From Buchnera aphidicola (Nurudea yanoniella) (GTDB lineage Bacteria; Pseudomonadota; Gammaproteobacteria; Enterobacterales; Enterobacteriaceae), in NCBI GenBank assembly GCA_039829995.1, contig CP140036.1:544858-608857 (forward strand): a DNA stretch of 64,000 nt, given 5' to 3'. How positions within the stretch are numbered: the first letter of the stretch is position 1; each line of letters begins with the position of its first letter. Below are positions 31,713 through 41,987 of this stretch, piece after piece. The notes under the pieces were generated by a model. The model had not been told where the DNA came from. It did not search any database and saw only the letters and a program-made list of their open reading frames with translations. Made by a program: the position numbers and the translations under genes.

Positions 31713-32261
31713 ATGAAAATAAAAAAAAATAATTTAATATGGATTGACTTAGAAATGACAGGTTTAAATCCAAAAATACATAAAATTATTGAAATTTCTA
31801 CATTAATTACAAATGAAGAATTAAAAATATTATCTATTGGCCCAACTATAGCAATATTTCAAAATCATGACCATCTAAAATTAATGAATAATTGGAATCA
31901 AAAAATTCATTATAACAATGGATTAGTTAATCGAATACATAAAAGTTCATATAATGAAAAATTAGCCGAAATGAAAACTATTTCTTTTTTGAAAAAATGG
32001 GTACCTAAAAATACATCTCCTATGTGTGGAAATACCATAAGCAAAGACAGGCAATTTTTATTTAAATATATGCCTACTTTAGAAAAATATTTTCATTATA
32101 GACAAATAGATGTTAGCACTATAAAAGAACTAGCTATACGATGGAATCCTAAATTATATAAAAAATTAAAAAAAAAAAATAATCATCAAGCATTGAAAGA
32201 TTTATACGAATCAATCAATGAATTAAAATATTATCGCAAAAATTGGTTTAATATTGAATAA
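31713..32261 (+). CDS. orn: Oligoribonuclease Orn
   Basis: Orn is the essential 3'-5' exonuclease that removes 2-5-nucleotide RNA remnants. The product is 182 residues (E. coli 181). The DEDDh set is visible: WIDLEMTGLNPKIHKIIEIS at residues 10-29 (Asp and Glu), the central MCGNTISKDRQFLFKYMP with Asp, and NNHQALKDLYESINEL with His and Asp. It is followed about 100 bases later by tRNA-Gly, as in E. coli orn-glyVXY. Confidence 0.97.
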   Translation: MKIKKNNLIWIDLEMTGLNPKIHKIIEISTLITNEELKILSIGPTIAIFQNHDHLKLMNNWNQKIHYNNGLVNRIHKSSYNEKLAEMKTISFLKKWVPKNTSPMCGNTISKDRQFLFKYMPTLEKYFHYRQIDVSTIKELAIRWNPKLYKKLKKKNNHQALKDLYESINELKYYRKNWFNIE

Positions 32262-32362
32262 TCAATATCAATGTAATCAATTGGAATATTCTTTTGCAAG
32301 ATATATTATTGTGTAATTAATACTTGAATTTTTCTTAATTTTATAATAAAGTTGATGGCTAT

Positions 32363-32435
32363 GCGGGAATAGCTCAGTTGGTAGAGCGCAACCTTGCCAA
32401 GGTTGAGGCCACGAGTTCAAATCTCGTTTCCCGCT
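32363..32435 (+). tRNA. tRNA-Gly (GCC)
   Basis: The 73-base cloverleaf has acceptor GCGGGAA/TTCCCGC, discriminator T, anticodon GCC at 32396-32398 and T-loop AGTTCAAATCT. It matches E. coli glyV/X/Y, which are three tandem copies after orn; here one copy remains in the same place. A TATAAT at 32342-32347 is a plausible -10 box. CCA is not encoded. Confidence 0.97.
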
Positions 32436-32544
32436 TATCTCATAAATATGAAAACATAATATAATTTTTAATTGTATATAATTTAATTTTTAAACTAATT
32501 AAATATTCATCTAAGTTTGATTTTTAATATTTAAAAGGAAATAT

Positions 32545-33527
32545 ATGTTACGTTATTTTATGCATATACTATTTTTTTTATTTAGTTCAATTTATTTAAA
32601 TATTTCTTGTTTTTCTTCAAAAATTCTAAATTTTTGTTCAATATATAAAGATAAAAAAAATATTTTTGATAAAAAAAATAAAATTTTTTTATATAACTAT
32701 AATTCTTTTCATACTTTAAAAAAAAATTTCTTGCAAAAAATTTTAACAAAAAGAAAAAACAAAAAACAACTGAAATTTTTCATAATTTTATAAAAAAAAA
32801 AAATAAAAAAAAAGTTTTTCATAATTTAAAAAAAAAAATTATTATTGCTATAGATGCAGGACATGGCGGTCAAGATCCTGGTGCAATTGGAATTAATAAC
32901 ACTAAAGAAAAAAATATAAATTTTCTAATATCTCAAAGATTAGAAAAAAAATTGAACAATTCAAAAATATTTCAAGCAATAATGATTCGAAAAGGAAACT
33001 ATTATTTATCAATTTCAAAAAGAATTGAAATATCTAAAAAAAATCATGCTAATGTTCTTATTTCTATCCATGCCAATTCGTTTAAAAATCCAAAAATCTC
33101 TGGATTTTCTATATGGATTTTGTCTAAAAAAAGAATCAAACATGAAGTCATTAATTTATCAAAAAAATACATCTTTATAAAACATAAAAAGTATAGGAAA
33201 AATATATCGTTGTTAAATGCAAAATTTAAAATTGCAAAACAATCGGGATATTTATTAGCAAAAAAAATCATTAAAGAACTTAAAAATATTAAATTATTGC
33301 ATCAATCTAATCCTAAAAATGCTAGTTTCGGAATATTAAAATCTCCAGACTTTCCATCTATATTAATCGAAACAGGATTTATAAGTAATAAAAAAGACGA
33401 GAAAAAATTAAATAACAAATTTTATCAAAAAATTCTAGTAAATTCCATATACCTCGGATTAAAAAAATATTTTTTACAATATTATATACAGAACAATTCA
33501 AAGATATTTATTTTTAAAAAATATTAA
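32545..33527 (+). CDS. amiB: N-acetylmuramoyl-L-alanine amidase AmiB, reading frame broken in an A-rich linker
   Basis: AmiB cleaves septal peptidoglycan to let daughter cells part. The first frame (32545-32793) encodes a signal peptide (MLRYFMHILFFLFSSIYLN) and a Lys-rich linker, then stops. The catalytic amidase_3 domain is in another frame, open from 32703 to 33527: IIIAIDAGHGGQDPGAIG, the Glu in TKEKNINFL, SIHANSF, and the Glu in ILIETGFISNKKDE, so the zinc and catalytic residues are intact. The frames overlap from 32703 to 32793, which holds an A9 tract at 32718-32726; one extra A (or two fewer) would join them. The AMIN domain is absent. This could be RNA-polymerase slippage rescue, a sequencing error or early decay. 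Confidence 0.85.
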
Positions 33528-33685
33528 AAAAATTAATTAACTAAAAACTATATATTTTTAATATTTTAAATTTATGAAAATACATTATATAAAATGAAAA
33601 TTTAATTTTTATGTATTGGATAAGAATAATAAAATATCAAAAACATTTATGTATATATTATAATATTAAAACTTAAAAACTTAAT

Positions 33686-33898
33686 TCATGTATCATTACC
33701 GATGTTAAATTTTTTATTAAATTTTTCAATACGTCCACCAGTATCTGCTAATCTCTGCTTGCCAGTATAAAAAGGATGACATTTTGAACATACATCAATA
33801 CTGATATCCTTACATAAAGTAGAAAATGTTTTAATAAAATTTCCGCACGAACATATAACAGATATTTGAGAATAATTAGGATGAATACCTTTTTTCAT
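33686..33898 (-). CDS. rpmE: 50S ribosomal protein L31
   Basis: L31 bridges the ribosomal subunits and binds zinc. The 70-residue product equals E. coli in length: [20 protein letters not shown], then [22 protein letters not shown] and FNKKFNI. The zinc ligands CXC and CXXC are kept, marking the zinc-containing type. The frame extends 15 codons upstream, but ATG 33898 matches the family start and has AAGGA 5 bases before it. Confidence 0.97.
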   Translation of the reverse strand: MKKGIHPNYSQISVICSCGNFIKTFSTLCKDISIDVCSKCHPFYTGKQRLADTGGRIEKFNKKFNIGNDT

Positions 33899-34819
33899 AA
33901 ATCCTTCTAATTTTAAATTAAAATAAAATTTGCACATAATCATAAAAATATTAATAAATATTTTATTTGCGTTATAAAAGACTTAAAACATATAAAAACA
34001 AATTTCAAAATAAATACATTGTTAATATATTTCAATTTTAAAATATATTAATTTACACTATTTCCTTAAAAAAAACTATTCAATATTTTTAAGAATGTAA
34101 AAATCAATCAATATACACTCTTTAAAATAACTGTCAAAATATCTTGTTTAAAATAAATGTTATTTTTATAAAATATTTATGTTTTTAGATTTAAAAAAAC
34201 AAAAATATTATATTAAAATATGTTATTAAAAATAATAATATCTCGATGTATTACTTCACTAAAATTTACCACAATATTATATGTTTCATATATGATATAA
34301 ATTAATATTATTTTCTAATAACATACCTTTATGCAATATTTATTTAACAATATTGAATACTTTATAATAAAAAAATCACAACTCTCAAGAATATTGATAA
34401 TTTCAACAGATTTAAAATAAATATTTTCAAAATGTAAAATAAAAATTTACGTTACATATTAAAAATATATAATATAATTCTAATTTAAAAAAAACAATTT
34501 ATTTTTTTATTGCTTACCACCATAAAACTATTTAAAAAAATTTTTAAAATGATATTTTTCTTAGTGTACTAAGTACGTAAATGTTACATTATATTCATAT
34601 TAATTTAATTTTTTAAAAATTAATAAATTTTATTTTTTAAAAAATTATATATAACATAAATATTAAAATTTATATAAGTAATATTTGCATTTTTTAAAAT
34701 TATTACTAAATATAATTCAAACATAATACTAAATAACATCTACAAAACATCTAAAAACAACTAACATATTATCTTTAATATTGAAAAAATTATTATACTT
34801 CACACGAGGGTTATATTTT
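33899..34819. other. Largest non-coding gap, between rpmE and hslV
   Basis: About 920 bases between divergent genes with no open frame that I can support and no RNA gene. In E. coli cytR and ftsN lie on the rpmE side of hslV, so this may be their eroded site; I recognise no fragment of either protein. It should contain promoters for rpmE and hslVU. I found no clear heat-shock sigma-32 promoter by eye. Confidence 0.5.
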
Positions 34820-35350
34820 ATGACGACAATTCTTAGTGTACGATTAAAAAAACAAGTAGTCATTGGAGGAGATGGTCAAGCAACATTAGGTAATACTATC
34901 ATGAAAAGTAACGTAAAAAAAGTAAGAATGTTATATCATGACAAAGTTATAGCAGGATTTGCTGGAAGTACAGCAGATGCATTTACATTGTTTGAATTAT
35001 TTGAAAAAAAATTATTAATGTATCAAGGCCACTTGCAACGAGCAGCTATAGAACTCGCAAAAGATTGGCGAACTGATAAAATATTACGCAAACTTGAAGC
35101 ATTATTAGCAGTAGCAGATAAAGGAAAATCGTTCATTATAACTGGAAATGGAGATGTAATTCAACCAGAAAATGATCTTATGGCTATCGGATCAGGTGGA
35201 CCTTATGCACAAGCAGCAGCACAAGCAATGTTAGAAAATACTTCTCTGAATGCAAGACAAATCGTAGAAGCAGCACTTAAAATTACTTCTAAAATTTGTA
35301 TATATACTAATAATGTATTTACAATTAAAGAACTAACTTCAAAAAAGTAA
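34820..35350 (+). CDS. hslV: ATP-dependent protease subunit HslV
   Basis: HslV is the threonine peptidase ring of the HslVU protease. The frame opens 13 codons earlier, but ATG 34820 has GAGGG upstream and gives [20 protein letters not shown], placing the catalytic Thr directly after the removed Met, as required. The 176-residue length equals E. coli. [24 protein letters not shown] and the C-terminal segment [14 protein letters not shown] are conserved. It is 11 bases before hslU. Confidence 0.97.
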   Translation: MTTILSVRLKKQVVIGGDGQATLGNTIMKSNVKKVRMLYHDKVIAGFAGSTADAFTLFELFEKKLLMYQGHLQRAAIELAKDWRTDKILRKLEALLAVADKGKSFIITGNGDVIQPENDLMAIGSGGPYAQAAAQAMLENTSLNARQIVEAALKITSKICIYTNNVFTIKELTSKK

Positions 35351-35361
35351 GGACGATTTTT

Positions 35362-36696
35362 ATGTCAAACATGACTCCTCGCGAAATAGTGAAAGAACTT
35401 AATCGATTCATAATCGGCCAAGAAAAAGCAAAACGCGCAGTAGCTATTGCTTTACGAAATCGCTGGCGTCGTATGAAACTTAATAAAGAGCTGAGACACG
35501 AAATAACACCAAAAAACATTCTTATGATTGGACCAACTGGAGTAGGAAAAACAGAAATCGCAAGACGCTTAGCAACATTAGCTCATGCTCCTTTTATTAA
35601 AGTAGAAGCTACAAAATTTACAGAAATAGGGTATGTAGGTAAAGAAGTTGACTCAATTATTAGGGATTTAACAGACCTATCTATAAAAATGATACGGAAA
35701 CAATCTTTTAAAAAAAATAAAGAACAAGCAAAAGAAATAGCTGAAGAAAGAATTTTAAACGTTTTAGTTCCCACTATTGAAAAAAACTGGAAAGATTCAG
35801 AAAAATCTAATCAACCTATCGCTGCTATGCAACTATTTAGAAAAAAATTACGAGAAGGAAAATTAGATGAAAAAGAAATCGAAATTAATATTGCTTCTAC
35901 ACCTATGGGCGTAGAAATTATGGCTCCACCTGGAATGGAAGAATTAACTAATCAATTACAATCATTATTTCAAAATTTAGGAGGAAGAAAAAAAAACATT
36001 AGAAAATTAAAAATTAAAGATGCTATGAAATTATTAATAGAAGAAGAATCTATTAAATTAATTAATTCTGAAGTACTCAAAAAAGAAGCTATATACGCCG
36101 TAGAACAACATGGAATTGTATTTATTGATGAAATAGATAAAATATGTAAAAATAGAAATGCAACTGGTCCAGATATTTCACGCGAAGGAGTACAACGCGA
36201 TTTATTGCCATTAATTGAAGGATGTACTATTTCTACTAAACATGGAATGGTAAAAACTGATCATATTTTATTTATCGCATCAGGTGCGTTCCAAATTTCT
36301 ACTCCTTCAGATTTAATTCCTGAATTACAAGGCCGTCTTCCAATTAGAGTAGAATTGCAAGCATTAACGATTGATGATTTCGAGCTAATTTTAACAGAAC
36401 CTAAAGCATCAATCACCGTACAATATAAAGCTTTATTACAAACAGAAAAAGTTAAAATAAACTTTACTAAAGAAGGTATTCGATATATTGCTGAAATAGC
36501 ATGGAAAGTTAACGAATCTATAGAAAATATTGGAGCTCGCCGATTGTATACTGTATTAGAACACCTTATGGAAGATATTTCATTTAGTGCTAGTGAAAAT
36601 AAAAACGAATTAACAATCAATATAAACGAAAAATATGTTCGTGAACGATTAGACAATTTAGTTTTAAATAATGATTTAAATCGATTTATTTTATAA
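35362..36696 (+). CDS. hslU: HslU ATPase of the HslVU protease
   Basis: HslU is the AAA+ unfoldase that feeds HslV. The product is 444 residues (E. coli 443). Walker A is [15 protein letters not shown] at about residues 57-71, the pore loop region [20 protein letters not shown] carries the GYVG motif, Walker B is [12 protein letters not shown], and [16 protein letters not shown] is the sensor-2 region. The C-terminal LNRFIL tail, which docks into HslV, is intact. AAGGA lies upstream. A strong hairpin follows the gene. Confidence 0.98.
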   Translation: MSNMTPREIVKELNRFIIGQEKAKRAVAIALRNRWRRMKLNKELRHEITPKNILMIGPTGVGKTEIARRLATLAHAPFIKVEATKFTEIGYVGKEVDSIIRDLTDLSIKMIRKQSFKKNKEQAKEIAEERILNVLVPTIEKNWKDSEKSNQPIAAMQLFRKKLREGKLDEKEIEINIASTPMGVEIMAPPGMEELTNQLQSLFQNLGGRKKNIRKLKIKDAMKLLIEEESIKLINSEVLKKEAIYAVEQHGIVFIDEIDKICKNRNATGPDISREGVQRDLLPLIEGCTISTKHGMVKTDHILFIASGAFQISTPSDLIPELQGRLPIRVELQALTIDDFELILTEPKASITVQYKALLQTEKVKINFTKEGIRYIAEIAWKVNESIENIGARRLYTVLEHLMEDISFSASENKNELTININEKYVRERLDNLVLNNDLNRFIL

Positions 36697-36741
36697 AATT
36701 TTTTCAAATTTAATGATTTTATGATTACATAAAACAAACTT

Positions 36742-36771
36742 CTTTCCTATCTTAATGCAAAGATAGGAAAG
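36742..36771. terminator. Bidirectional terminator between hslU and zapB
   Basis: A perfect 12-bp stem (36742-36753 with 36760-36771, core CTTTCCTATCTT) closes a 6-base loop between the convergent stops of hslU and zapB. The plus strand continues with TTATTATA; the minus strand continues T-rich (AAGTTTGTTTTATG). It is one of the clearest terminator-like hairpins in the window. Confidence 0.65.
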
Positions 36772-36927
36772 TTATTATACTAATATCAGATTTATATTTA
36801 TAAAAATTTTATGTCATATTGTAATTTTTTATAAAACTTTTATATGTACAAAATACAATTAGCTAAATTATTACGATTGTTTTACAATAAATTATATTAA
36901 TATAAAATACATTAATTAAAGAAGCTA

Positions 36928-37167
36928 TTATATACTATTCATTTTATTTAATAATCCATTTAACATATCTTTCCAAGCATTCTTTTCTTCTTGTAACTTT
37001 TTATTTTCTTCTTTTATTTGTGTTACATTTAATAATATTGAATTAATTTCTTGTTTTCGATCATCATTCTTTTTTTTAAGTTCTTTCAATTCTATTTGTA
37101 ATAGTAAAATAGTATCAACAGCTTGTTGTATTTTTTCTTCCAATTTAGAAAATACTTCAAAAATCAT
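36928..37167 (-). CDS. zapB: Cell division factor ZapB
   Basis: ZapB is a small, wholly coiled-coil protein that layers on the FtsZ ring through ZapA. The product is 79 residues (E. coli 81): MIFEVFSKLEEKIQQAVDTILLLQIELKELKKKN, with a heptad pattern over nearly the whole length and the C-terminal ERLRALLGK-like segment as WKDMLNGLLNKM. AAGGA lies upstream. In E. coli it is near hslVU-menA-rraA; here it faces hslU. Confidence 0.94.
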   Translation of the reverse strand: MIFEVFSKLEEKIQQAVDTILLLQIELKELKKKNDDRKQEINSILLNVTQIKEENKKLQEEKNAWKDMLNGLLNKMNSI

Positions 37168-37495
37168 TAATTTATTTCCTTATTACATATTAATGTATTA
37201 TAAAAAGTTCTTATTTATTATTTGGAATAAATATTTTAAATTAAAAAATTAATAACATTAAAATTTCTCATTATGAATTTGAAACGTTCCTTTTATTATA
37301 AAAAAATTTTTTATAAATTAATATTAACATAGATAGTTAACTTTAATTATTAATATAATTCGCTTTAAATAAAATATTTAAATAAAGTTTAAAAAATATC
37401 TAACATAATTAAATTATGTAAAATATTAAATATTAAGTACATATACGACTTTTATTACTAATTAAAAGTTAAAATTTATCCCTAAAATATTTAAT
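37168..37495. other. Non-coding gap between zapB and trpG
   Basis: About 330 bases with no open frame or RNA gene. It lies downstream of trpG and upstream of zapB on the same strand, so it should hold a trpEG terminator and the zapB promoter; neither stands out. Confidence 0.45.
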
Positions 37496-38074
37496 TTATT
37501 TTGAAATCCAATCCATAACATTTTTTAAAAGTTCTGTACCTCGAGTAGTTAATATAGATTCAGGATGAAATTGAAAACCGCATACTTTTTCTTTATTATT
37601 CCGAACTGCCATTACCATATTATTGTAATACGCATTAATAGTTAATTCATCAGGAATATTACTACAAACAAGAGAATGATATCTTGCTACAGGAAGGGGG
37701 TTAGGCATATTATAAAACATAGCTTTTTTATCATGATTAATCAAAGAACTTTTCCCATGTAATATTTCCCCGGAATATTTCACATCTCCTCCATACAGTT
37801 TCACAATTGCTTGATGACCTAAACAAATTCCAATAATAGGAATTCTCCCTTTCACTAATTTTAGCAATTTTGGCATACAACCTGCATTATCAGGATTTCC
37901 TGGACCAGGAGATAATACTAAAATAGGATTATGCATTTTAGAAATTTTTTTTAAAATTGTTTCAATCGAAACTGTATTGCGATAAATAAAAACTTTATAA
38001 TCATTAATCCGAAATTGATCTACTAAATTATAGGTAAATGAATCAATATTATCTAATAAAAGTATATCATTCAT
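37496..38074 (-). CDS. trpG: Anthranilate synthase component 2 TrpG
   Basis: TrpG is the glutamine amidotransferase that supplies ammonia to TrpE. The product is 192 residues and ends after the amidotransferase domain; in E. coli this domain is fused to TrpD, so here it is a free subunit. [20 protein letters not shown] begins the protein, the catalytic Cys is in [11 protein letters not shown], and His and Glu are in [14 protein letters not shown] 38074 overlaps the trpE stop in ATGA; an upstream in-frame extension of 7 codons is unlikely. TrpE-TrpG coupling is expected. Confidence 0.97.
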   Translation of the reverse strand: MNDILLLDNIDSFTYNLVDQFRINDYKVFIYRNTVSIETILKKISKMHNPILVLSPGPGNPDNAGCMPKLLKLVKGRIPIIGICLGHQAIVKLYGGDVKYSGEILHGKSSLINHDKKAMFYNMPNPLPVARYHSLVCSNIPDELTINAYYNNMVMAVRNNKEKVCGFQFHPESILTTRGTELLKNVMDWISK

Positions 38075-39636
38075 AACATATGCTCTAAAGAACAAAAATG
38101 TGATTCTGCAATAGCTTGTAAAACTGCTTTAGCTTTATTTTTACTTTCATCTACTTCTAAATGAGGGATGGAATCTAAAACTATTCCTGCTCCTACTTGA
38201 ACAGTAGCAATATTATTTTCAACATATGCTGATCTAATTACAATACACATATCTAATGATCCAGATTCAGTAAAATATCCTATAGATCCCCCATAACTAC
38301 CTCGTTTTTCTTGCTCTATACTAGCAATTAATTGCATAGCTCTAACTTTAGGAGCACCACTCAATGTTCCCATATTCATACACGCCTGATATGCATGAAA
38401 TATATCTAAATTAGACTTTAATTTTCCTACTATTCTTGATACTAAATGCATAACATGAGAATATTTATCGACTTGTGTTAAATTCGCTACATAGCGAGTA
38501 CCAGGATCACAAATTTTAGCTAAATCATTCCTAGCTAAATCAACTAACATTAGATGTTCAGCTAATTCTTTATGGTTTGTTCTCATTTCTAATTCTATCC
38601 TAGAATCTAAATCTAAATCTATAGACCCATCTTTTTTTCTTCCTCTTGGTCTCGTACCTGCAATAGGATAAATTTCAATTTGTCTAGATAATGTATCATA
38701 TTTTAAAGAACTTTCTGGAGAAGCTCCAAATAAAGTAAAAGATGCATCTTGCATGAAAAACATGTACGGACTGGGATTATTTTTTTTTAAAACATCATAA
38801 GCAGCCAACGAATTAACACATGGTAAATAAAATTTCCTAGAAGGAACAACTTGGAAAACTTCTCCAATTAATATTGATTTTTGTATTTGTATAATAATAT
38901 CTTGATATTCTTTGTCAGTTTTGTTACATTTTAGTACCATATTTTCCAACTTCGTAGCGTTAATCGGACGAAGTATCTGTGATAATTTTTTTTTTATTTT
39001 TAATAATTTAAATTTTAATTTATCCCTTTCTAATATATCAGAAGAAAATAAATTCGCTTGTATACAACAAGTCTTTTTTTTATGATCTAATATTAATAAA
39101 ATTTCAGATAAATAAAAACAAAAATCAGGACAAGATTGAGTAGAGTTTAATTGCGGCAAATTTTCAAAACTAGAAACTAAATCATATGCAAATAATCCAC
39201 CAAAAAACATAGATTTAAAAACTTTATTTTTTTTAATACTGTGTATTAATGAACGTATTGAATCAAATATAGATAATTTATGTAATTTTTTATCTTCATC
39301 TGTATCTTTTAAATTTTTATAAAACTCAAGTTTTAAACTATTCTCAAATGAGAATATTTTAACTCCCTTGGGTAAAAAAGATATAAAATTTTTTAATAAA
39401 CTTTTTCCATTTTTTGTTAATGCTTCTAATATAACAATATGATTTAATGCAGAAATACGCAGTGCAGAATCTATAATCATCATACTTTTTAAATTACGTT
39501 TCTTATTAATTTCCGCTGATTCTAAAAGCAAAGTATTACTTTTTTTGTGACACATATGATGAAAGATGGCTGTTGGATTAGGTTGATAACATGCTTCAAC
39601 TTCTAAAATATCTATTCCTTGAAAATGTTTATTCAT
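38071..39636 (-). CDS. trpE: Anthranilate synthase component 1 TrpE
   Basis: TrpE makes anthranilate from chorismate, the first step of tryptophan synthesis. The product is 521 residues (E. coli 520). The feedback-inhibition motif [11 protein letters not shown] at about residues 36-46 is kept, so tryptophan sensitivity is likely. Catalytic-domain motifs follow: IFQVVPSR-like [66 protein letters not shown], and [18 protein letters not shown]. In many Buchnera trpEG sits on a plasmid; here chromosomal genes flank it. No trp leader peptide is seen upstream. Confidence 0.97.
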   Translation of the reverse strand: MNKHFQGIDILEVEACYQPNPTAIFHHMCHKKSNTLLLESAEINKKRNLKSMMIIDSALRISALNHIVILEALTKNGKSLLKNFISFLPKGVKIFSFENSLKLEFYKNLKDTDEDKKLHKLSIFDSIRSLIHSIKKNKVFKSMFFGGLFAYDLVSSFENLPQLNSTQSCPDFCFYLSEILLILDHKKKTCCIQANLFSSDILERDKLKFKLLKIKKKLSQILRPINATKLENMVLKCNKTDKEYQDIIIQIQKSILIGEVFQVVPSRKFYLPCVNSLAAYDVLKKNNPSPYMFFMQDASFTLFGASPESSLKYDTLSRQIEIYPIAGTRPRGRKKDGSIDLDLDSRIELEMRTNHKELAEHLMLVDLARNDLAKICDPGTRYVANLTQVDKYSHVMHLVSRIVGKLKSNLDIFHAYQACMNMGTLSGAPKVRAMQLIASIEQEKRGSYGGSIGYFTESGSLDMCIVIRSAYVENNIATVQVGAGIVLDSIPHLEVDESKNKAKAVLQAIAESHFCSLEHML

Positions 39637-40297
39637 TTAATCTCATTCCAAATTTTAATTTTTAATAAAAAATTATAAAAACTTTTATATTGAATGTTTT
39701 ATAATACTAATATAAAAATACTTTTTATATACCATCATAATATATAACTCGTTTAAAATTTTAATATAAAGAAATAATTATTTTAATATTTTAGATATTC
39801 TGAAATTATAATATAAAATTCTAATTATTTTAATACACTAAAATAAATTAAAAATTAGAAGATATATTAAAATAAAAATAAATATTTTTTTATATTAAAA
39901 CATTTAAATAAAAATTTTTACTGCTATTATTTAATCAAAAAAATCAATTATAATTAATATTATGAATATATAATTTTTTTATTTTTTTAAATTATTTAGA
40001 TAGGTATTTTAAAAATTATTAAAATATATTTTATTTTAAGACGATAAAATATAAGATAATAAGTAACTTAAATTCATATTTTTTTTAATGTAATGAATTT
40101 TATATATTTCATTAAATATCATTTATTTTCATTAATCACATTAATATTATAAGGAATGAACTTTTGTAAAAGTATAATTTTACTTTTGATAATAAATTTC
40201 ATATTTATTACTTTTTATAAGAAATTTTTATAGCTTTTGAATAAAAAATAAAATTTTTAAAATAATCTGTTAAAATTTAAAAAAGAGGATATCAATA
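39637..40297. other. Divergent non-coding gap between trpE and fpr
   Basis: About 660 bases of A/T-rich DNA with no open frame. It carries promoters for trpEG (minus) and fpr (plus). I looked on the minus strand for a short leader peptide with adjacent Trp codons and for paired attenuator hairpins, and saw neither. No plasmid replication gene remnant is visible beside trpEG. Confidence 0.5.
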
Positions 40298-41047
40298 GTG
40301 AATGATTGGACTACAGCAAAAATAATAAAAATTAAAAAATGGAAAAACAATTTATTTAGTATAATCCTAAATGCATCTATTAATCCATTTATTCCTGGGC
40401 AATTTTCACGACTATCATATTTAAATAAAAATGGAGAACGTATTCAACGAGCATACTCATATATTAATGCACCAAGCAATCAAAATTTAGAATTTTATAT
40501 AGTATTAATACCAAACGGACAATTAACTCCAACATTATATAATTTATCAAATCAAGATAGAATAATGATAAAAAAAATAGCTTCCGGATTTTTTACATTA
40601 AATGAAATTCCTTCATGTAAAAATTTATGGATGTATGCTACTGGAACAGGAATTGGGCCTTATTTATCCATACTACAGAGTAAAGAAAATACTGATAAAT
40701 TCGAAAATATTATACTTGTACACGCAGTTCGATATTGTGATGACCTAGTATATCTTCCATTAATAAAAAAACTAAAAGATGAATATCAAGGAAAATTATA
40801 TATACAAATTATTATTAGTCGAGAATTTACAAAATTTTCACTATACGGAAGAATTCCAGAATTACTAAAAAATAATATTCTTGAAAAAAAAATAGGAATT
40901 AAAATTAAAAAACATACATGTCATGTTATGTTGTGTGGAAATCCAAACATGGTTCGAAATACACAAAAATTTTTAATTGAAGAAAGAAATTTAAATAAAA
41001 ATTTTCGAAAAAAACCTGGTCAAATAACTAGTGAAAACTATTGGTAA
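40298..41047 (+). CDS. fpr: Ferredoxin/flavodoxin-NADP+ reductase Fpr
   Basis: Fpr moves electrons between NADPH and flavodoxin or ferredoxin using FAD. The product is 249 residues (E. coli 248) and starts at GTG 40298 with AGAGGA 9 bases upstream: NDWTTAKIIKIKKWKNNLFS. FAD-binding RAYSYINAPSN, the NADP-binding MYATGTGIGPYLSILQ, HVMLCGNPNMV and the C-terminal ITSENYW (terminal Trp stacking on FAD) are present. A likely partner is the ISC ferredoxin Fdx encoded at 61.3 kb. Confidence 0.97.
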   Translation: MNDWTTAKIIKIKKWKNNLFSIILNASINPFIPGQFSRLSYLNKNGERIQRAYSYINAPSNQNLEFYIVLIPNGQLTPTLYNLSNQDRIMIKKIASGFFTLNEIPSCKNLWMYATGTGIGPYLSILQSKENTDKFENIILVHAVRYCDDLVYLPLIKKLKDEYQGKLYIQIIISREFTKFSLYGRIPELLKNNILEKKIGIKIKKHTCHVMLCGNPNMVRNTQKFLIEERNLNKNFRKKPGQITSENYW

Positions 41048-41301
41048 AATTTATTTTATAATAAATACAATAAATTAATTTATTTATTTATTTTTTAATT
41101 ATGAAAAATTTAATAATTATTGAAAAATCTAATGTTTATGACTAATCACATTATATAAATAACTTACTTTGACACTAATCATTTCGAAAATATAAATTTT
41201 AATATAATTTACTTACCAATATATGCTCTATTCAATATATAAATGTAAAAATTAAGATATATTTATATTAATTATATAAATAAAGCTGTGAAAATATTCT
41301 C

Positions 41302-41799
41302 ATGAAAAAAATAGCTATTTATCCTGGTACATTTGATCCAATTACATACGGTCACTTAAATATTATCACTAGAGCAATGAAAATATTTAATATTATTATT
41401 ATTGCTATTTTCAATAATTCTGATAAAAAAACATTATTTAATATACAAGAAAGAAAAAAATTAGTAGAAATAACTACTAAACATTTTAAATCTGTTGAAA
41501 AAGTAATTAATTTTAATAATTTATTAGTTAATATTGCTAAAAAAGAAAATGCAAATTATGTTATTCGCGGAATACGATCATCTTTAGATTGTGAATATGA
41601 GATAAATATGTTTCGTGCAAATAAAGTACTATATCCTAAATTAGAACACATGTTATTTTTTTCATCACTTGAATACTCTTGTATTTCTTCTACATTAGTA
41701 AAAGAAATCTCTAAATATAACGGTGATGTAAAAAAATATGTTCCAAAATCAGTATATCATGCTTTATTAAAAAAATATAAAAATATTAAAAATTATTAA
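41302..41799 (+). CDS. coaD: Phosphopantetheine adenylyltransferase CoaD
   Basis: CoaD makes dephospho-CoA from 4'-phosphopantetheine and ATP, the penultimate step of CoA synthesis. The product is 165 residues (E. coli 159). It has YPGTFDPITYGHLNII (the TxGH nucleotidyltransferase motif) at about residues 7-22, VIRGIRSSLDCEYEINM, and SCISSTLVKEISKYNGDV, the last matching the ISSSLVKEVA segment. It faces the orphan gene at 42 kb, with a hairpin between. Confidence 0.96.
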   Translation: MKKIAIYPGTFDPITYGHLNIITRAMKIFNIIIIAIFNNSDKKTLFNIQERKKLVEITTKHFKSVEKVINFNNLLVNIAKKENANYVIRGIRSSLDCEYEINMFRANKVLYPKLEHMLFFSSLEYSCISSTLVKEISKYNGDVKKYVPKSVYHALLKKYKNIKNY

Positions 41800-41852
41800 T
41801 ATTATGAAAAACATTTAATTTGATGATTTTGTTCTATCAATATAAAAAATGA

Positions 41853-41878
41853 AGTATATAAATAAAAATTTATATACT
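41853..41878. terminator. Hairpin between coaD and the orphan gene
   Basis: A perfect 11-bp stem (41853-41863 with 41868-41878) closes an AAAA loop between convergent genes. On the minus strand it is followed by TTCATTTTTTATATTG, a fair T-rich tract, so it fits best as the terminator of the minus-strand orphan gene and may also stop coaD. Confidence 0.5.
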
Positions 41879-41987
41879 CCACAAACTTTTACAAAATATT
41901 AAATTAAGGAAAATATAATATATTCTATTGAATTTTATATTTTATATATTTTACTTTTTAAAAAATATCTTTAAAATTTCCAACTTG

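Noticed and set aside
32792..32803. The A12 run in amiB as the frameshift site
   Set aside because: The first frame already stops at 32791-32793, so the shift must occur upstream, most likely at A9 32718-32726.
36261..36737. A 158-codon open frame antisense to hslU
   Set aside because: It overlaps conserved HslU coding sequence and the downstream terminator; no ribosome binding site or family match is seen.
39637..40297. A trp leader peptide and attenuator upstream of trpE
   Set aside because: No short frame with adjacent Trp codons and no pair of competing hairpins could be found.
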